Shown here piece by piece: positions 1 to 10,744 of a stretch of DNA of 64,000 bases (within the stretch, counting starts at the first letter, position 1; every line of letters begins with the position of its first letter). The translations under genes were made by a program, and so were the position numbers. Where the stretch lies: NCBI RefSeq assembly GCF_014839805.1, contig NC_051119.1:8487245-8551244 (forward strand), written 5' to 3'. The DNA comes from Manduca sexta (taxonomy: Eukaryota > Arthropoda > Insecta > Lepidoptera > Sphingidae). Under the pieces are notes generated by a model. The model saw nothing but the letters and a program-made list of their open reading frames with translations. It did no database searches and was not told the DNA's origin.

Positions 1-1532
1 CAACATGTCGCCGCTGCGCAGGCGCCCATCCTGTACACAAACATGGAAAGCCCTCAATAATAGGTACGCTGTAAAGCTTTCGGCTCCGCGTAAACAGGGT
101 ATGCAGATCCCGCTTAGATACCATATTGACAAGGCAAGGAACGGCCATAAAGTAATCAGTTAATCAATAAGACATGTAGTCGCATTTGCATCCCATCGAA
201 ATATAACGTCGCATTTCAGCATGTAGATAAATGGGAGGCCCAATGTAGATTCAATAACTTCAAGTTATAAAAAATAATATAAGATTTGTGTTTTTTTCTG
301 TTGAATATTATGCCAATAATAAACTTTTATTCTATTGAGCCAGTGACAAATGCATATATGACATGAATGGGCCGGCTTTTGCTGGCCTATGCTACAAATA
401 AAATATATTCCAACCGCATCAACTAACGTAGAAGAACTAAACCAAATATATTAAACAGTTTAGTTATGAAATGAAATGAACTGATTTATTTGAAACTGTA
501 AAATGTTATACATTATTTAGATTCCGTCAATATTAACTCTACCACCAGTTCGGAAAGCAGTTCGAACTTAGAATAGACTAAACAAACTGATTTACGAACA
601 TGGAGAAGAGAAGTTTTAATTAATTCAATGGGCCAGCCCAACCGCCGTCACTGAATAGAGGTAAGGTAAAAGATTTGTCCTTGATTTGTGGGTGCAACAT
701 TCCTTTTCCTTCGTCTTTGGTGGATAACATTATTTTTACCGAACTCCGGTTGTTCGTGGACTATGGTGATCACTCGCTCATTTTACGGCTATAAAAAAAA
801 TAAATGCAATTTTTCCAGTAGTCAAAACCAAATTCTGGACCGATTTTTACCTTAATAAAGTCCCCACCACCGCCAGTAACCCTGGCCGTGACATGCCAGT
901 AACTAACAATAACCCTACGTAACACAAATCAATGTCAATGCAACCTAATGGCCGGCCCGTGTATCGAGCCGAGCCCTTAGTTTTACGAGCCACGTGCTCG
1001 TATGTTACAATCAGTGTCTACTAGGCACATTCAGGATTTTGTATTCGTACAGGCACGCTATTTCTTCAGATTTAGACCTTAAGTCTTTGATTAGAAGGTT
1101 CTTAATTTATTACGTTTTTTTTATTATCAATTTGGCAATGTATAATGGTGGTAAATACATTCAGGTTACTTACTGTTGAGGCGACACTGTGAGAAAACAT
1201 ACTCGCTAGTTATACATTGTACCGTTAAAAAAACCGAATGTGATTTAAAATCTATCTCACACCCAACTGCTTTTATTGTACACGACGTAACCTGTTATTT
1301 TGCCGGGCGAGTACTGCGCAGCAATTTTATACGCGATATGATACACAATTCATTTCTCCAGCTGACATAACACGTAAACATTCTACTTTTTGTACTTTCT
1401 ACATTAACACTAAACCTGTTTATTATTATGGTTATTTGTTGCCAAGTACCTACTGAGCTTGCAATCGATTCATCTATCTACCTATCTAATATCATAGGCT
1501 CATACAAAATTTTAAAGTTATTTGAATAATAA
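1..1532. other. AT-rich non-coding stretch, no gene seen
   Basis: Only short open frames of about 60 codons with no recognisable protein features. It probably belongs to an intron or the downstream flank of the minus-strand PDZ-protein gene, because the exon at 4886 ends in a splice donor and its continuation must lie at lower coordinates. No matching PDZ continuation exon could be read here. Confidence 0.5.
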
Positions 1533-1783
1533 TCATACTAATATTACAAATGCGAAATTTTATGAGGATGGATGTATGTATGTTTGTTCCTCTTTTACGA
1601 AAAAACTGCTAATCGGATTCGGGTGTAATTTTACAGCCATATTGGTTATACATCAGAATAACACATAGGCTACAATTTATAATGTTTTGTGTCATTTGAT
1701 CATAATATAACGATACATACCAAGTAAGTCGGAAAAAAAAATATCTCGATAAACTCCTTCGTGCGGGCGCGAGCAAAAGCTAG
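1533..1783 (+). mobile_element. Non-autonomous Helitron, 251 bp
   Basis: It starts with TC after an A and ends with CTAG before a T, the expected Helitron boundaries. The 3' end carries the GC-rich GCGGGCGCGAGCAAAAG stretch just before CTAG that is common to lepidopteran Helitrons. No coding capacity. The assignment rests on end structure and remembered family resemblance. Confidence 0.7.
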
Positions 1784-3111
1784 TCATACTACATACATAA
1801 AAATTTTACCACGAAGATCTACACACACTATTTTCTAAATATTTACAATTAAATAATTCCTCTTCATTATAAAAGAAAGTCATTATGGACGCGGCCTTGG
1901 CTTTCTCATAATCCTGACCTGACGAATATCATCAACATAATTTTGTCCGATCAAACCCAATCTAAATCCAGAGGTGTTTTCAAACATTAACGCAAACCAT
2001 ATTTTAGTATTTGTTTACAGGCACTGCGCGTTAGCTATTATCAAATCCGTCATCGATCCGTTTGAACACCCACACAATTAGAAATTATTTGATGAATGAA
2101 ACGTAAACCGATGACTGCAACTACTCGAATAATCGCACGAGTCAAATCGCGTTAATCACTACACAATCGTGCATCTATTTCTGTTTAATGTTTGGTTTTT
2201 TCCTTGGTTATGATTTATATGATTGTGGAACTTAAACATCCGAGTTTTATATATTTAACGATTGCTATCAAGCGATTTATTGTTTTAGAATGGTTTTTTA
2301 TTCGATAGAATGACGAGGAATATATTTAGTAGAGTTAATGTGTTTTTGCAGGTGCAAGATATGATTTTTGTGTTCAATTGTCATATATTACTTAAAAAAA
2401 AAATCATTATTCCTCTGCGATGGGGTAAAGTAATAATTTTACATGATTGACGATATTTTACTAAGTAATTTTATAAATCCATATTGAAACGCGTATGTTT
2501 GTGGTAAAGTACTGCGAATTATTGCAATTTGAGAGCCCAAACTGTTGAAACGTTATTTCATTTTCAAGTAGAGGCAATCACGTAACTCTAAAACCTATAT
2601 CTTGATAAAAACTCTTACGTAACTATAAAATACCTATTGTAATCGTTTAGATTCACTTTTTTATTAACAATACAAGTCATAATATCCAATAATATAACCA
2701 AATCATATAACCATATAACCAAAATCAAACATTTCAATAAAGATCCTAGCTTAACTCGTATTATAACAGTTTCGTAGATCCATTAAACGCGCATTACATA
2801 TCCGCCGACACCGCAAGCGCGGTCGAAGCGCCTTAACTAGGAATTAAATCTACACGGTTATTGGAAACTTGCATATTATGATATTTAGCAATGGAGCAGA
2901 GTTTCTATCAAATAGTATATGTAGATTAAATACTGAGCTTGTAGCCAATTGTGTTTTTACTTACTGTTCGTAACTCCGTCTGTTTGAGTCTTTTCAGACG
3001 TATAAAGTAACCTTTGTTATTCAGAAAAATTGGTGAAACTGTATTCTAATTTATCCAGGAGGATAACAATGTGCGTGTGTGTGTGTGTATTTCGTAACAG
3101 CTGCCAGACTA
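1784..3111. other. AT-rich non-coding stretch, no gene seen
   Basis: No convincing exon on either strand. A short GT microsatellite sits at about 3071-3090. Confidence 0.5.
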
Positions 3112-3356
3112 CAAAACACTGTTTAGCGCTCATTCTGCGTAGATCGCACCGTCAAAAGATAAAACAATTTTGTAAAATGTAAGGTATTGTAACTTTGACT
3201 TTTCGGATGCCCAACACTTCAGTCCCACCTGTAACCATGAAAGCTGCAGTCTTTGAAACGTCGGGAGAAAATTATAATGTAAAAAACCGAGATAAAATTC
3301 GTAAAATAGTTATATTTTAATGTCTAACATTCGTGTAAACATATAAATCATGGTAC
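3112..3356 (+). mobile_element. Diverged 3' end of a Penelope-like element
   Basis: This stretch aligns by eye to the 3' part of the Penelope copy at 58505-58762. It shares the segment encoding the last codons (CATTCTGCGTAGATCG), then the block reading GAAACGTCGGGAGAAAA, then the terminal TGTCTAACATTCG segment. Several mismatches and short gaps show it is older than the copy in Homer intron 1. Only the 3' tail is present, as expected of a 5'-truncated retroelement. Confidence 0.7.
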
Positions 3357-4186
3357 TGTTAATATTAAAACTTGAAAATCAAATAACACGAAAATTTCCG
3401 TATACGTCTCGATTTTCCATTTGGCTTCCCGCATTAAATTCGCGCGACGAAATGTTCCAACAGAAACTTCTACTCTGCCACACTAGTTCACGCCCGTATT
3501 TTGCATATGCATAGGTTTGTAGTCTACTGCGTTTTAAACGATTTTAAAGTCTCGCCAGTCTGTATGTCTAAATTGGAAACAAAAATTCACAATGGTAATG
3601 TTGTGGATGCTATGTCTAAAAGAAAATCGATTCTTGTAAAAACTTAAATTAGCGATATGAGTACCTATAAAGTCTAAATGCATACAAATATACGGTCTCA
3701 ATAACTTACTAACATGTTATCTCAACTCAAAAGTAAGATTTACGCTTACTGTTACTGCTTTTCTTATATCTTGTGACTTTAGTGCACCAGCCGAAGCGTT
3801 TTATTTTTGCACTGAGTACCAGTAATATTATGTTTTAAAAAAAGTTATTGAGTTCTCTTTATGTTTTCAACTATAATTCTTTGCCATATTATTACATTAC
3901 ATTTTACGTTAAATCAATTTTTATAACATATTGTAACAAATATTATAACAATGATTAATAGCTCCAAGTTCGTCTCGGTCAAAAATATTGAGACCGGCTA
4001 TAAGTGAAGCGATTTTTCACATAAAATTGTTGGTAGTATGATATCTCTATCCGCCGGGATAGGGACCACAATACAAAATCAATTAAACCCACCATAGCAA
4101 GTCAAAGTGTGAAACCCACCGTAGTGAGCGACGTAAAAGTATCGCGTTCCGGTTTCAACAGGCTAGCATACTTATATCAACTGGCG

Positions 4187-4868
4187 AGGGATAAGCATCT
4201 CTTGGCACTATATTCTATGTGGACTCTACTTCGCTTACCATACGATGCAATAGGGCCAATTTGAGGTGACATATAAAAAAATGCAAAGGCTTATATCGAC
4301 GGGCGACATTCAACTCTCGTCAGTCGATACTCTACCCGGAGTCTACTCCGCTTACCATGAGATGCAATAGGGCCAATTTGAGGTGACAAATAAAAAAATG
4401 CAAAGGCTTATATCGACGGGCGACATTCAACTCTCGTCAGTCGATACTCTACCCGGAGTCTACTCCGCTTACCATGAGATGCAATAGGGCCAATTTGAGG
4501 TGACAAATAAAAAAATGCAAAGGCTTATATCGACGGCGACATTCAACTCTCGTCAGTCGATACTCTACCCGAGTCTACTCCGCTTACCATGAGATGCAAT
4601 AGGGCCAATTTGAGGTGACAAATAAAAAAATGCAAAGGCTTATATCGACGGGCGACATTCAACTCTCGTCAGTCGATACTCTACCCGGAGTCTACTCCGC
4701 TTACCATGAGATGCAATAGGGCCAATTTGAGGTGACAAATAAAAAAATGCAAAGGCTTATATCGACGGGCGACATTCAACTCTCGTCAGTCGATACTCTA
4801 CCCGGAGTCTACTCCGCTTACCATGAGATGCAATAGGGCCAATTTGAGGTGACATATAAAAAAATGCA
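4187..4868. repeat. Tandem array, about 6 copies of a 117-bp unit
   Basis: The phrase AGGGCCAATTTGAGG recurs at 4252, 4369, 4486, 4601, 4718 and 4835. The spacing is 117, 117, 115, 117 and 117 bases; the 115 step reflects two missing bases. Inner copies are nearly identical and the first copy is the most diverged, consistent with recent unequal exchange or slippage. The array ends less than 20 bases past the splice donor of the PDZ exon, so it fills the start of the intron. Confidence 0.95.
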
Positions 4869-4885
4869 GAGGAATTAAGACTCAC

Positions 4886-5023
4886 TCTGTCGGCGACGCC
4901 CCCGGGCAGCACGCTCTTCACGACGACGCCGGAGGAGCGGCCGCCGACTATGCCGAACGCCAGCCCCGACCCGTCGTTCACCAGCTCCACCACCTCCACC
5001 TGCGCCCACTCGCCGAATACCTG
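4886..5023 (-). CDS. Patj: Patj/MPDZ-family scaffold, one PDZ-domain exon (partial)
   Basis: This single coding exon of 46 codons encodes the start of a PDZ domain. The visible run [16 protein letters not shown] is followed by the carboxylate-binding loop, then [16 protein letters not shown] and LPGGVADR. This matches the PDZ domain of Patj and its vertebrate relatives PATJ and MPDZ with the hallmark NDGSGLxFGIVGG. In the family, Patj binds Stardust/Pals1 and Crumbs at apical junctions of epithelia. The exon is bounded by a TTGTAG acceptor and an A|GTGAGT donor. The acceptor is a tandem TAGCAG, so use of the second AG would remove one glutamine. The loop reads GLAF where GLGF is usual. The remainder of the domain lies off the window or was not found. 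The family is secure; Patj as the exact orthologue is inference. Confidence 0.85.
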
Positions 5024-5091
5024 CTACAATATACACAAACACACACATTAACCAGTTTGTTACTCACTTATAAATAAATAAAATATGATAT

Positions 5092-5340
5092 TTTATTTAT
5101 CACGTAGGCGAACATAGTTGCACTTATGATACGTCAAAATAATGTATAATTTATCGTAAAAAGGGAAATAAAGGATAACGCGTCGCGATCATCGCCGGCG
5201 AGGACATGAGCCCTAACCTAGCTAACCTACCAGCCTTTCACTAACTACCTCAGTGATGACTACCCGAAAAAGAAAGGCAGAAAGAAACTCCAGGCTTGTA
5301 TCTTAGGTACAACTTTGTTCGCCTACGTGATAAATAAATA
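5092..5340. mobile_element. MITE with about 22-bp terminal inverted repeats
   Basis: The left end TTTATCACGTAGGCGAAC recurs as its reverse complement GTTCGCCTACGTGATAAA at the right end. The 250-bp interior has no open frame of note. It sits about 70 bases upstream of the PDZ exon's acceptor, in the intron. The transposon superfamily was not determined. Confidence 0.75.
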
Positions 5341-5719
5341 ATTTTTATTTTTATTAAATATGTATCCTATATCTTACAGATTAAATACCAAGTTAGCAAC
5401 CAACGTAAATGCCTTCAATTTGCGCGGAATCAAATTTGGTTTGTATGCGCGGCAATTCGGCTCGACACGTCGCGCTACGTTCCTAATGCATGTAGTTTTA
5501 TATAAATGTATAAGCAGGCGAATCAATGCGATTTTATTCTTTTAGATTTTGCGCGTCTAGTCAACACTGGCATTATTGTAAACAACTCTTAGAGAGGTTT
5601 ATTCTGGCGATTCCCATCTCAGTAAGGTGGTCGAGCATAATTTTACTTGTTGGTACATTATTTCTAATACAGTGAAATCTGTTTTCCGTGACAGGATAAA
5701 AAACAGATTCTTTTAAAAG

Positions 5720-7330
5720 TAAAGCTCTCTACACACCAAACGGTGTCGTTAAGGCTTGCTAAGTCCACGAGTTAGCTGAATAAACATTTGCATCACTTTT
5801 ATCCAGGTCGGAAAACTTATAAGCTGCAAGCGTCCGCGGTTCCGAGCGCGCAACAATAATTTCGCCTTTTAAGTCGACGAGTTAGCCCAATAATGCACCA
5901 CTTTATTGCAGGTCGGAAAACTTGTCAGCTGCATGCGTCCGCGGCTCGGAGTGATCAACAGTAATTTGACCTTTCGACTTACATGTCGGCGCGTAGCATG
6001 CGCAGTTCTTATAATACTAGTAAAATCAGCACCAATTTTTAAGGCTGGGTCGGAGGCTTTAGTGTGTAGAAAGGTTTAGAATTACAAATCAACTCATTAT
6101 TAATATGACCTTCCGCCTTACATGTCGGCGTGTAGCATGCGCAGTTCTTATAATACTAGTAAAATCAGCACCAATTTTTAAGGCTGGGTCGGAGGCTTTA
6201 GTGTGTAGAAAGGTTTAGAATTACAAATCAACTCATTATTAATATGACCTTCCGCCTTACATGTCGGCGCGTAGCATGCGCAGTTCTTATAATACTAGTA
6301 AAATCAGCACCAATTTTTAAGGCTGGGTCGGAGGCTTTAGTGTGTAGAAAGGTTTAGAATTACAAATCAACTCATTATTAATATGACCTTCCGCCTTACA
6401 TGTCGGCGCGTAGCATGCGCAGTTCTTATAATACTAGTAAAATCAGCACCAATTTTTAAGGCTGGGTCGGAGGCTTTAGTGTGTAGAAAGGTTTAGAATT
6501 ACAAATCAACTCATTATTAATATGACCTTCCGCCTTACATGTCGGCGTGTAGCATGCGCAGTTCTTATAATACTAGTAAAATCAGCACCAATTTTTAAGG
6601 CTGGGTCGGAGGCTTTAGTGTGTAGAAAGGTTTAGAATTACAAATCAACTCATTATTAATATGACCTTCCGCCTTACATGTCGGCGTGTAGCATGCGCAG
6701 TTCTTATAATACTAGTAAAATCAGCACCAATTTTTAAGGCTGGGTCGGAGGCTTTAGTGTGTAGAAAGGTTTAGAATTACAAATCAACTCATTATTAATA
6801 TGACCTTCCGCCTTACATGTCGGCGCGTAGCATGCGCAGTTCTTATAATACTAGTAAAATCAGCACCAATTTTTAAGGCTGGGTCGGAGGCTTTAGTGTG
6901 TAGAAAGGTTTAGAATTACAAATCAACTCATTATTAATATGACCTTCCGCCTTACATGTCGGCGCGTAGCATGCGCAGTTCTTATAATACTAGTAAAATC
7001 AGCACCAATTTTTAAGGCTGGGTCGGAGGCTTTAGTGTGTAGAAAGGTTTAGAATTACAAATCAACTCATTATTAATATGACCTTCCGCCTTACATGTCG
7101 GCGCGTAGCATGCGCAGTTCTTATAATACTAGTAAAATCAGCACCAATTTTTAAGGCTGGGTCGGAGGCTTTAGTGTGTAGAAAGGTTTAGAATTACAAA
7201 TCAACTCATTATTAATATGACCTTCCGCCTTACATGTCGGCGCGTAGCATGCGCAGTTCTTATAATACTAGTAAAATCAGCACCAATTTTAAGGCTGGGT
7301 CGGAGGCTTCGGTGTGTAGAAAGGTTTGAA
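5720..7330. mobile_element. Possible TIR element expanded by internal tandem repeats
   Basis: CTCTCTACACACCAAA near 5725 is close to the reverse complement of the right-hand TCGGTGTGTAGAAAGG near 7309, which suggests terminal inverted repeats. Between them lie a diverged direct dimer (5763-5975) and a ten-copy 139-bp array (about 5970-7330). The right-end sequence GTGTGTAGAAAGG occurs in every 139-bp unit. The array could therefore have grown by duplication of the element's own 3' part. The TIR assignment is tentative; the repeats themselves are certain. Confidence 0.5.
5763..5975. repeat. Diverged direct dimer, about 110 bp per unit
   Basis: Two adjacent copies share the order ACGAGTTAGC, CACTTTAT, CAGGTCGGAAAACTT, AGCTGCA, GCGTCCGCGG and CAACA. 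They differ at many sites and by small gaps, so they are older than the neighbouring 139-bp array. Confidence 0.75.
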
Positions 7331-7352
7331 ATTACAAATCAACTCTCATTAT
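5966..7352. repeat. Tandem array, 10 copies of a 139-bp unit
   Basis: The phrase CTTACATGTCGGCG recurs at 5978, 6117, 6256, 6395, 6534, 6673, 6812, 6951, 7090 and 7229, exactly 139 bases apart. Inner copies are almost identical; the main variation is CGGCGTG versus CGGCGCG in the following bases. The first and last copies carry most of the differences, as in arrays homogenised from the middle. There is no open frame through the unit and 139 is not a multiple of 3, so this is not a coding repeat. Confidence 0.97.
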
Positions 7353-7360
7353 ACGCCGCC

Positions 7361-8573
7361 CCGTAAGCTTTGTGAAATCATAATCCTATTGAACGTGGCG
7401 TATGAATTCATAATGGGCTTGCTAACATAACAGTACAAAACGAACAACCTACGGTGTCAAGAGGGTTATTAATAAAGATATTTAATGCAGTGTTTCACAA
7501 AGTAAATAAGGTATAAAATACAAATATATCTGTACCTGCCAAGTAGTTTTATTTAATACTGCGTGTTACTGGCGGTTTCACTCACGTGAAAACCCTTTTC
7601 CTTTTTTTAGCCTTTACTTTTACCTACAAAAGTCCCTAAAACACTGTACAACTCGAACGCCATCTATATAAAAAGTCGTTTATTTTCCCATGGGAGCAAA
7701 TTACCGCAATAAAAATAGCCTATGTGTTAAACCAGAACATAGTCTATCCGTCTGCCAATTTTCATCTAAATTCGGTCACTTGATTCTGCATTTACTTCAA
7801 ACATACCAGCATCTAAAAAAAATTACAGACATTTCATTTATAATATTAGTGAGAATTAGATAAAAGCAAGGTAATATAAGTAGTAAGACTAGCTTTTACT
7901 CGCGGCTCTCCCGTGGGAAATTTTTCCGGTATACAAGTTCCGCTATATATTTTCTTGGAATTAAAAGTACCCCGTGTTCTTTTTAGAGCCACAAACTATT
8001 TTCATACAAAATTTAATCGAAATCGAAAAGTTTCTTTCGCATTTATAAGTATATATAATAAAATTTCTAACTGCCTATTGTTTACTACATATCTTTCTGC
8101 AGTAAAAAAAAGTTAAAGATGTGTCTACATCAGCAAATACTAGTCATTAACCTTGCCCGTAAAGATAAAGTAGGGACTTCGAGCCCGCATGAATACACGG
8201 AAAATTTGAAGAAACCACACAAATGTGAAACAAATGACCTTTGTGGAACGAACATTTAAAATGAGTAAAAAAGTTTTGTAAAAATAAAGGCAGCAATAAT
8301 TATGAACTAAACAAAATCTTTGGGCACATTCATATTAACATAACAAATGGGAAAGTAATTCTGTCTATTACGCTCAAACGATTAATCAGAAATTAGTAAG
8401 AAATAAGCTAAAACTCCAGGAGAGGACATAGACTGAAATGAATTCCAAGCGGAAGAAACCACGGGCAAATCTAATACCTTACAAATTCTTAAAAAATACT
8501 CTATATATTTTAATGAATTCTCTTTCTTACTATTACAAAGTTCCGTGATATATTTGATGTATAAATTGATCTA
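7361..8573. other. AT-rich non-coding stretch, no gene seen
   Basis: No exon-like GC-rich block and no recognisable open frame. The fragment TAGTAAGACTAGCTTTTACTCGCGG near 7880-7905 resembles the reverse complement of a Helitron 3' end, so a decayed Helitron may lie here. Confidence 0.4.
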
Positions 8574-9317
8574 TCTATATATATAAAAATGAATTGCTGT
8601 TCGTTAGTCTCGCTAAAACTCGAGAACGGCTGAACGGATTTATCTTATCTTGGTCTTGAATTATTCGTGGAGGTCTAGGGAAGGTTTAAAAGGTGAGAAA
8701 AATTCGAATAATTGCCGGGAAAATCCTCAAAACAGCATTTTTCTATTTCCCATACAAACGTTTTCTAAATAAAATGGAGAGTCAATTTGTAATTTATTAC
8801 CGCTGCATAAAGTTCAAATTCGCGTGCGCGTTGGAGGATCTAATATCGCGTTCTGAAACTCAACAAAAGTGAAAGTGAATCGCGAACGCGACAAAATTGC
8901 ATAGTCTCAAAATACATAGTACATAAATAGTGGTCGGCTTCGAGAAACTCAATTTTAGCTAACTTCAGTTGTTAATATAATATATAACTCAAAGGTGACT
9001 GACAGTGATATATCAAGGAACAGCCCAAACCATTGGACGGATCGGGCTAAGACTTTACATGCATAAAGCTACTATGACGTAGGCATCCCCTAAGAAAGGA
9101 TTTTGATAAATTCTACCCTTAAGGGGATAAAATAGGGGATGAAAGTTTGTATAAATGTTCTTAGATTTTCGACTGATTGAATTGAAATTATAAATTGGGG
9201 ATAAAATTAGTTTGAACCTATAAGTACCGGGAAAATATGTAGCAAGACTTTTATCAAACAGTGGAATTTTATCCTGGAAAACACCTTCACGCGGGCGAAG
9301 CCGCGAGCAAAAGCTAG
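8574..9317 (+). mobile_element. Non-autonomous Helitron, 744 bp
   Basis: It begins TCTATATATATAAAAATG after an A and ends GGCGAAGCCGCGAGCAAAAG then CTAG before a T. These are the 5' TC and 3' CTAG ends with a GC hairpin expected of Helitrons and resemble widespread lepidopteran families. There is no Rep/helicase coding. It is the most complete Helitron in the window on its plus strand. Confidence 0.85.
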
Positions 9318-10009
9318 TATGTTATATAAATTCAAGTTTTTTTTTTATTAAAAACCAATTAATTAATTTCCAACAGTCCCAGATAATAAATAAAGGGGGC
9401 ACGATAAAATGTAGTAATTTACCAACATGAAAAATTTTAATCACATTTTTTTAGCATAAGTAAAATTTTACATACGTCCTTGTACTGGTGAGTCAGCGAA
9501 TTAACCCAATATTTTGCCAAAAGTTTTAATATAACACGTTAACCATTGCCTAAAAACATATGAAATACAATTATTTTCATCTTAAAAAGTATTTATCTCA
9601 AAATTCATACACTCGTCTAATTCATGGTCGATTTGTTACCCTAACTACAAAATCTTCAGATAAATAAGGCATCTATATAATATTTTGCGTTATCTTGTTC
9701 ATTATTTTAAGTGCCAACTCCACTGAACTAAAAAGCTTTTATTTACGTAGGAAATAAAACCGTAACAGCAGTCATTTCATGCGATGTGATTTTCTTTTGG
9801 AAATTCGGTTAGCCCCGGCTAAGACACTTGGGAACAAGCTCTGGGATGCCGAGGCATCACTCTCCGTTTATTTGGTTGTCAGTTGTACATAATACCTAAT
9901 ATGAACCTAATGCTTATTTTAAGCTTCTTAGATGCCACTAGTGTTCGACGACCTTAAATTTACTTTATCTCAGATTACAATGATGGCAGTATCATTATTA
10001 TTCTATTGT

Positions 10010-10380
10010 ATTAAAGGAATTATTCTATTGTATACGCGGCGATAGCCTAGTTGGGTGTGGAACGGACTGCCGAGACTAATGTCCGCAGGTTCAAATCCCA
10101 AGGGCACACACTTCTGACTTTTCTAAAAAAATCATGTGTGTATTTATCTTTGTGAATTTATCTTTCGCTTTAACGGTGAAGGAAAACATCGTGAGGAAAC
10201 CTGCACATCTGAGAAGTTCTCTATAGGAATTTCGAAGGTGTGTGAAGTCTACCAATCCGCACTAGGCCAGCGTGGTGGACTAAGGCCTAATCCCTCTCAG
10301 TAGTAGAGGAGGCCCGTGGTCAGCAGTGGGCAAGTATATAATACAAGGCTGATATTATTATATATTATTATTAAAGGAAA
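10010..10380 (+). mobile_element. tRNA-derived SINE with target duplication
   Basis: The head at 10036 (GCGGCGATAGCCTAGTTGGG) carries an A-box-like stretch, and GGTTCAAATCC at about 10089 is a B box. The body ends with an AT-rich tail at about 10370. ATTAAAGGAA occurs at 10010-10019 and again at 10370-10379, consistent with a target-site duplication. The same element is found reversed at 16540-16857, 61840-62171 and 62818-63055. Confidence 0.85.
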
Positions 10381-10616
10381 TAAAGACGACAGATTAAAGA
10401 TGTAGGTACCTATTTCAAGTATTAGTTCTAAACCACAATGATGAAAGAACGAATATGAAAGAACTGCAATGTAGGTTATCCTATAGTAACAGGAAGGTAA
10501 ACTTATTGAAAAAGGTACTCATATGTTAATTGTTATTACACTAAATCCCTTACCATGATGCGCTTTATTCGCCTTTTGCTGTGAGGCTTGCGCGCGCTTG
10601 CTTCAGATCAGCTGAC

Positions 10617-10740
10617 CTTCTCCGCCATGTTGTGCCCTCACTGACAGCCCTCGCGGAAACAGCCGACGGCATCCGACACTGTAGCTGCGCGCGCGCACCG
10701 ATCCACCACCGCGCACATTATGTATCACTTGTATTTGAGC
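10617..10740 (-). promoter_or_regulatory. GC-rich candidate first exon or promoter, minus strand
   Basis: A CpG-rich block stands out from the AT-rich surroundings. Read on the minus strand it contains ATGGCGGAGAAG followed by GTCAGC, which could be a four-codon first coding exon (MAEK) ending at 10617 in phase 0. The PDZ exon at 5023 also starts in phase 0, so the two could join as an alternative start of the Patj-like gene. No TATA box is evident. This is inference only; the block may instead be a plain CpG-rich element. Confidence 0.3.
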
Positions 10741-10744
10741 ACTG

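Noticed and set aside
5966..7352. CRISPR-like array
   Set aside because: The units are contiguous 139-bp tandem repeats without unique spacers, in an insect genome.
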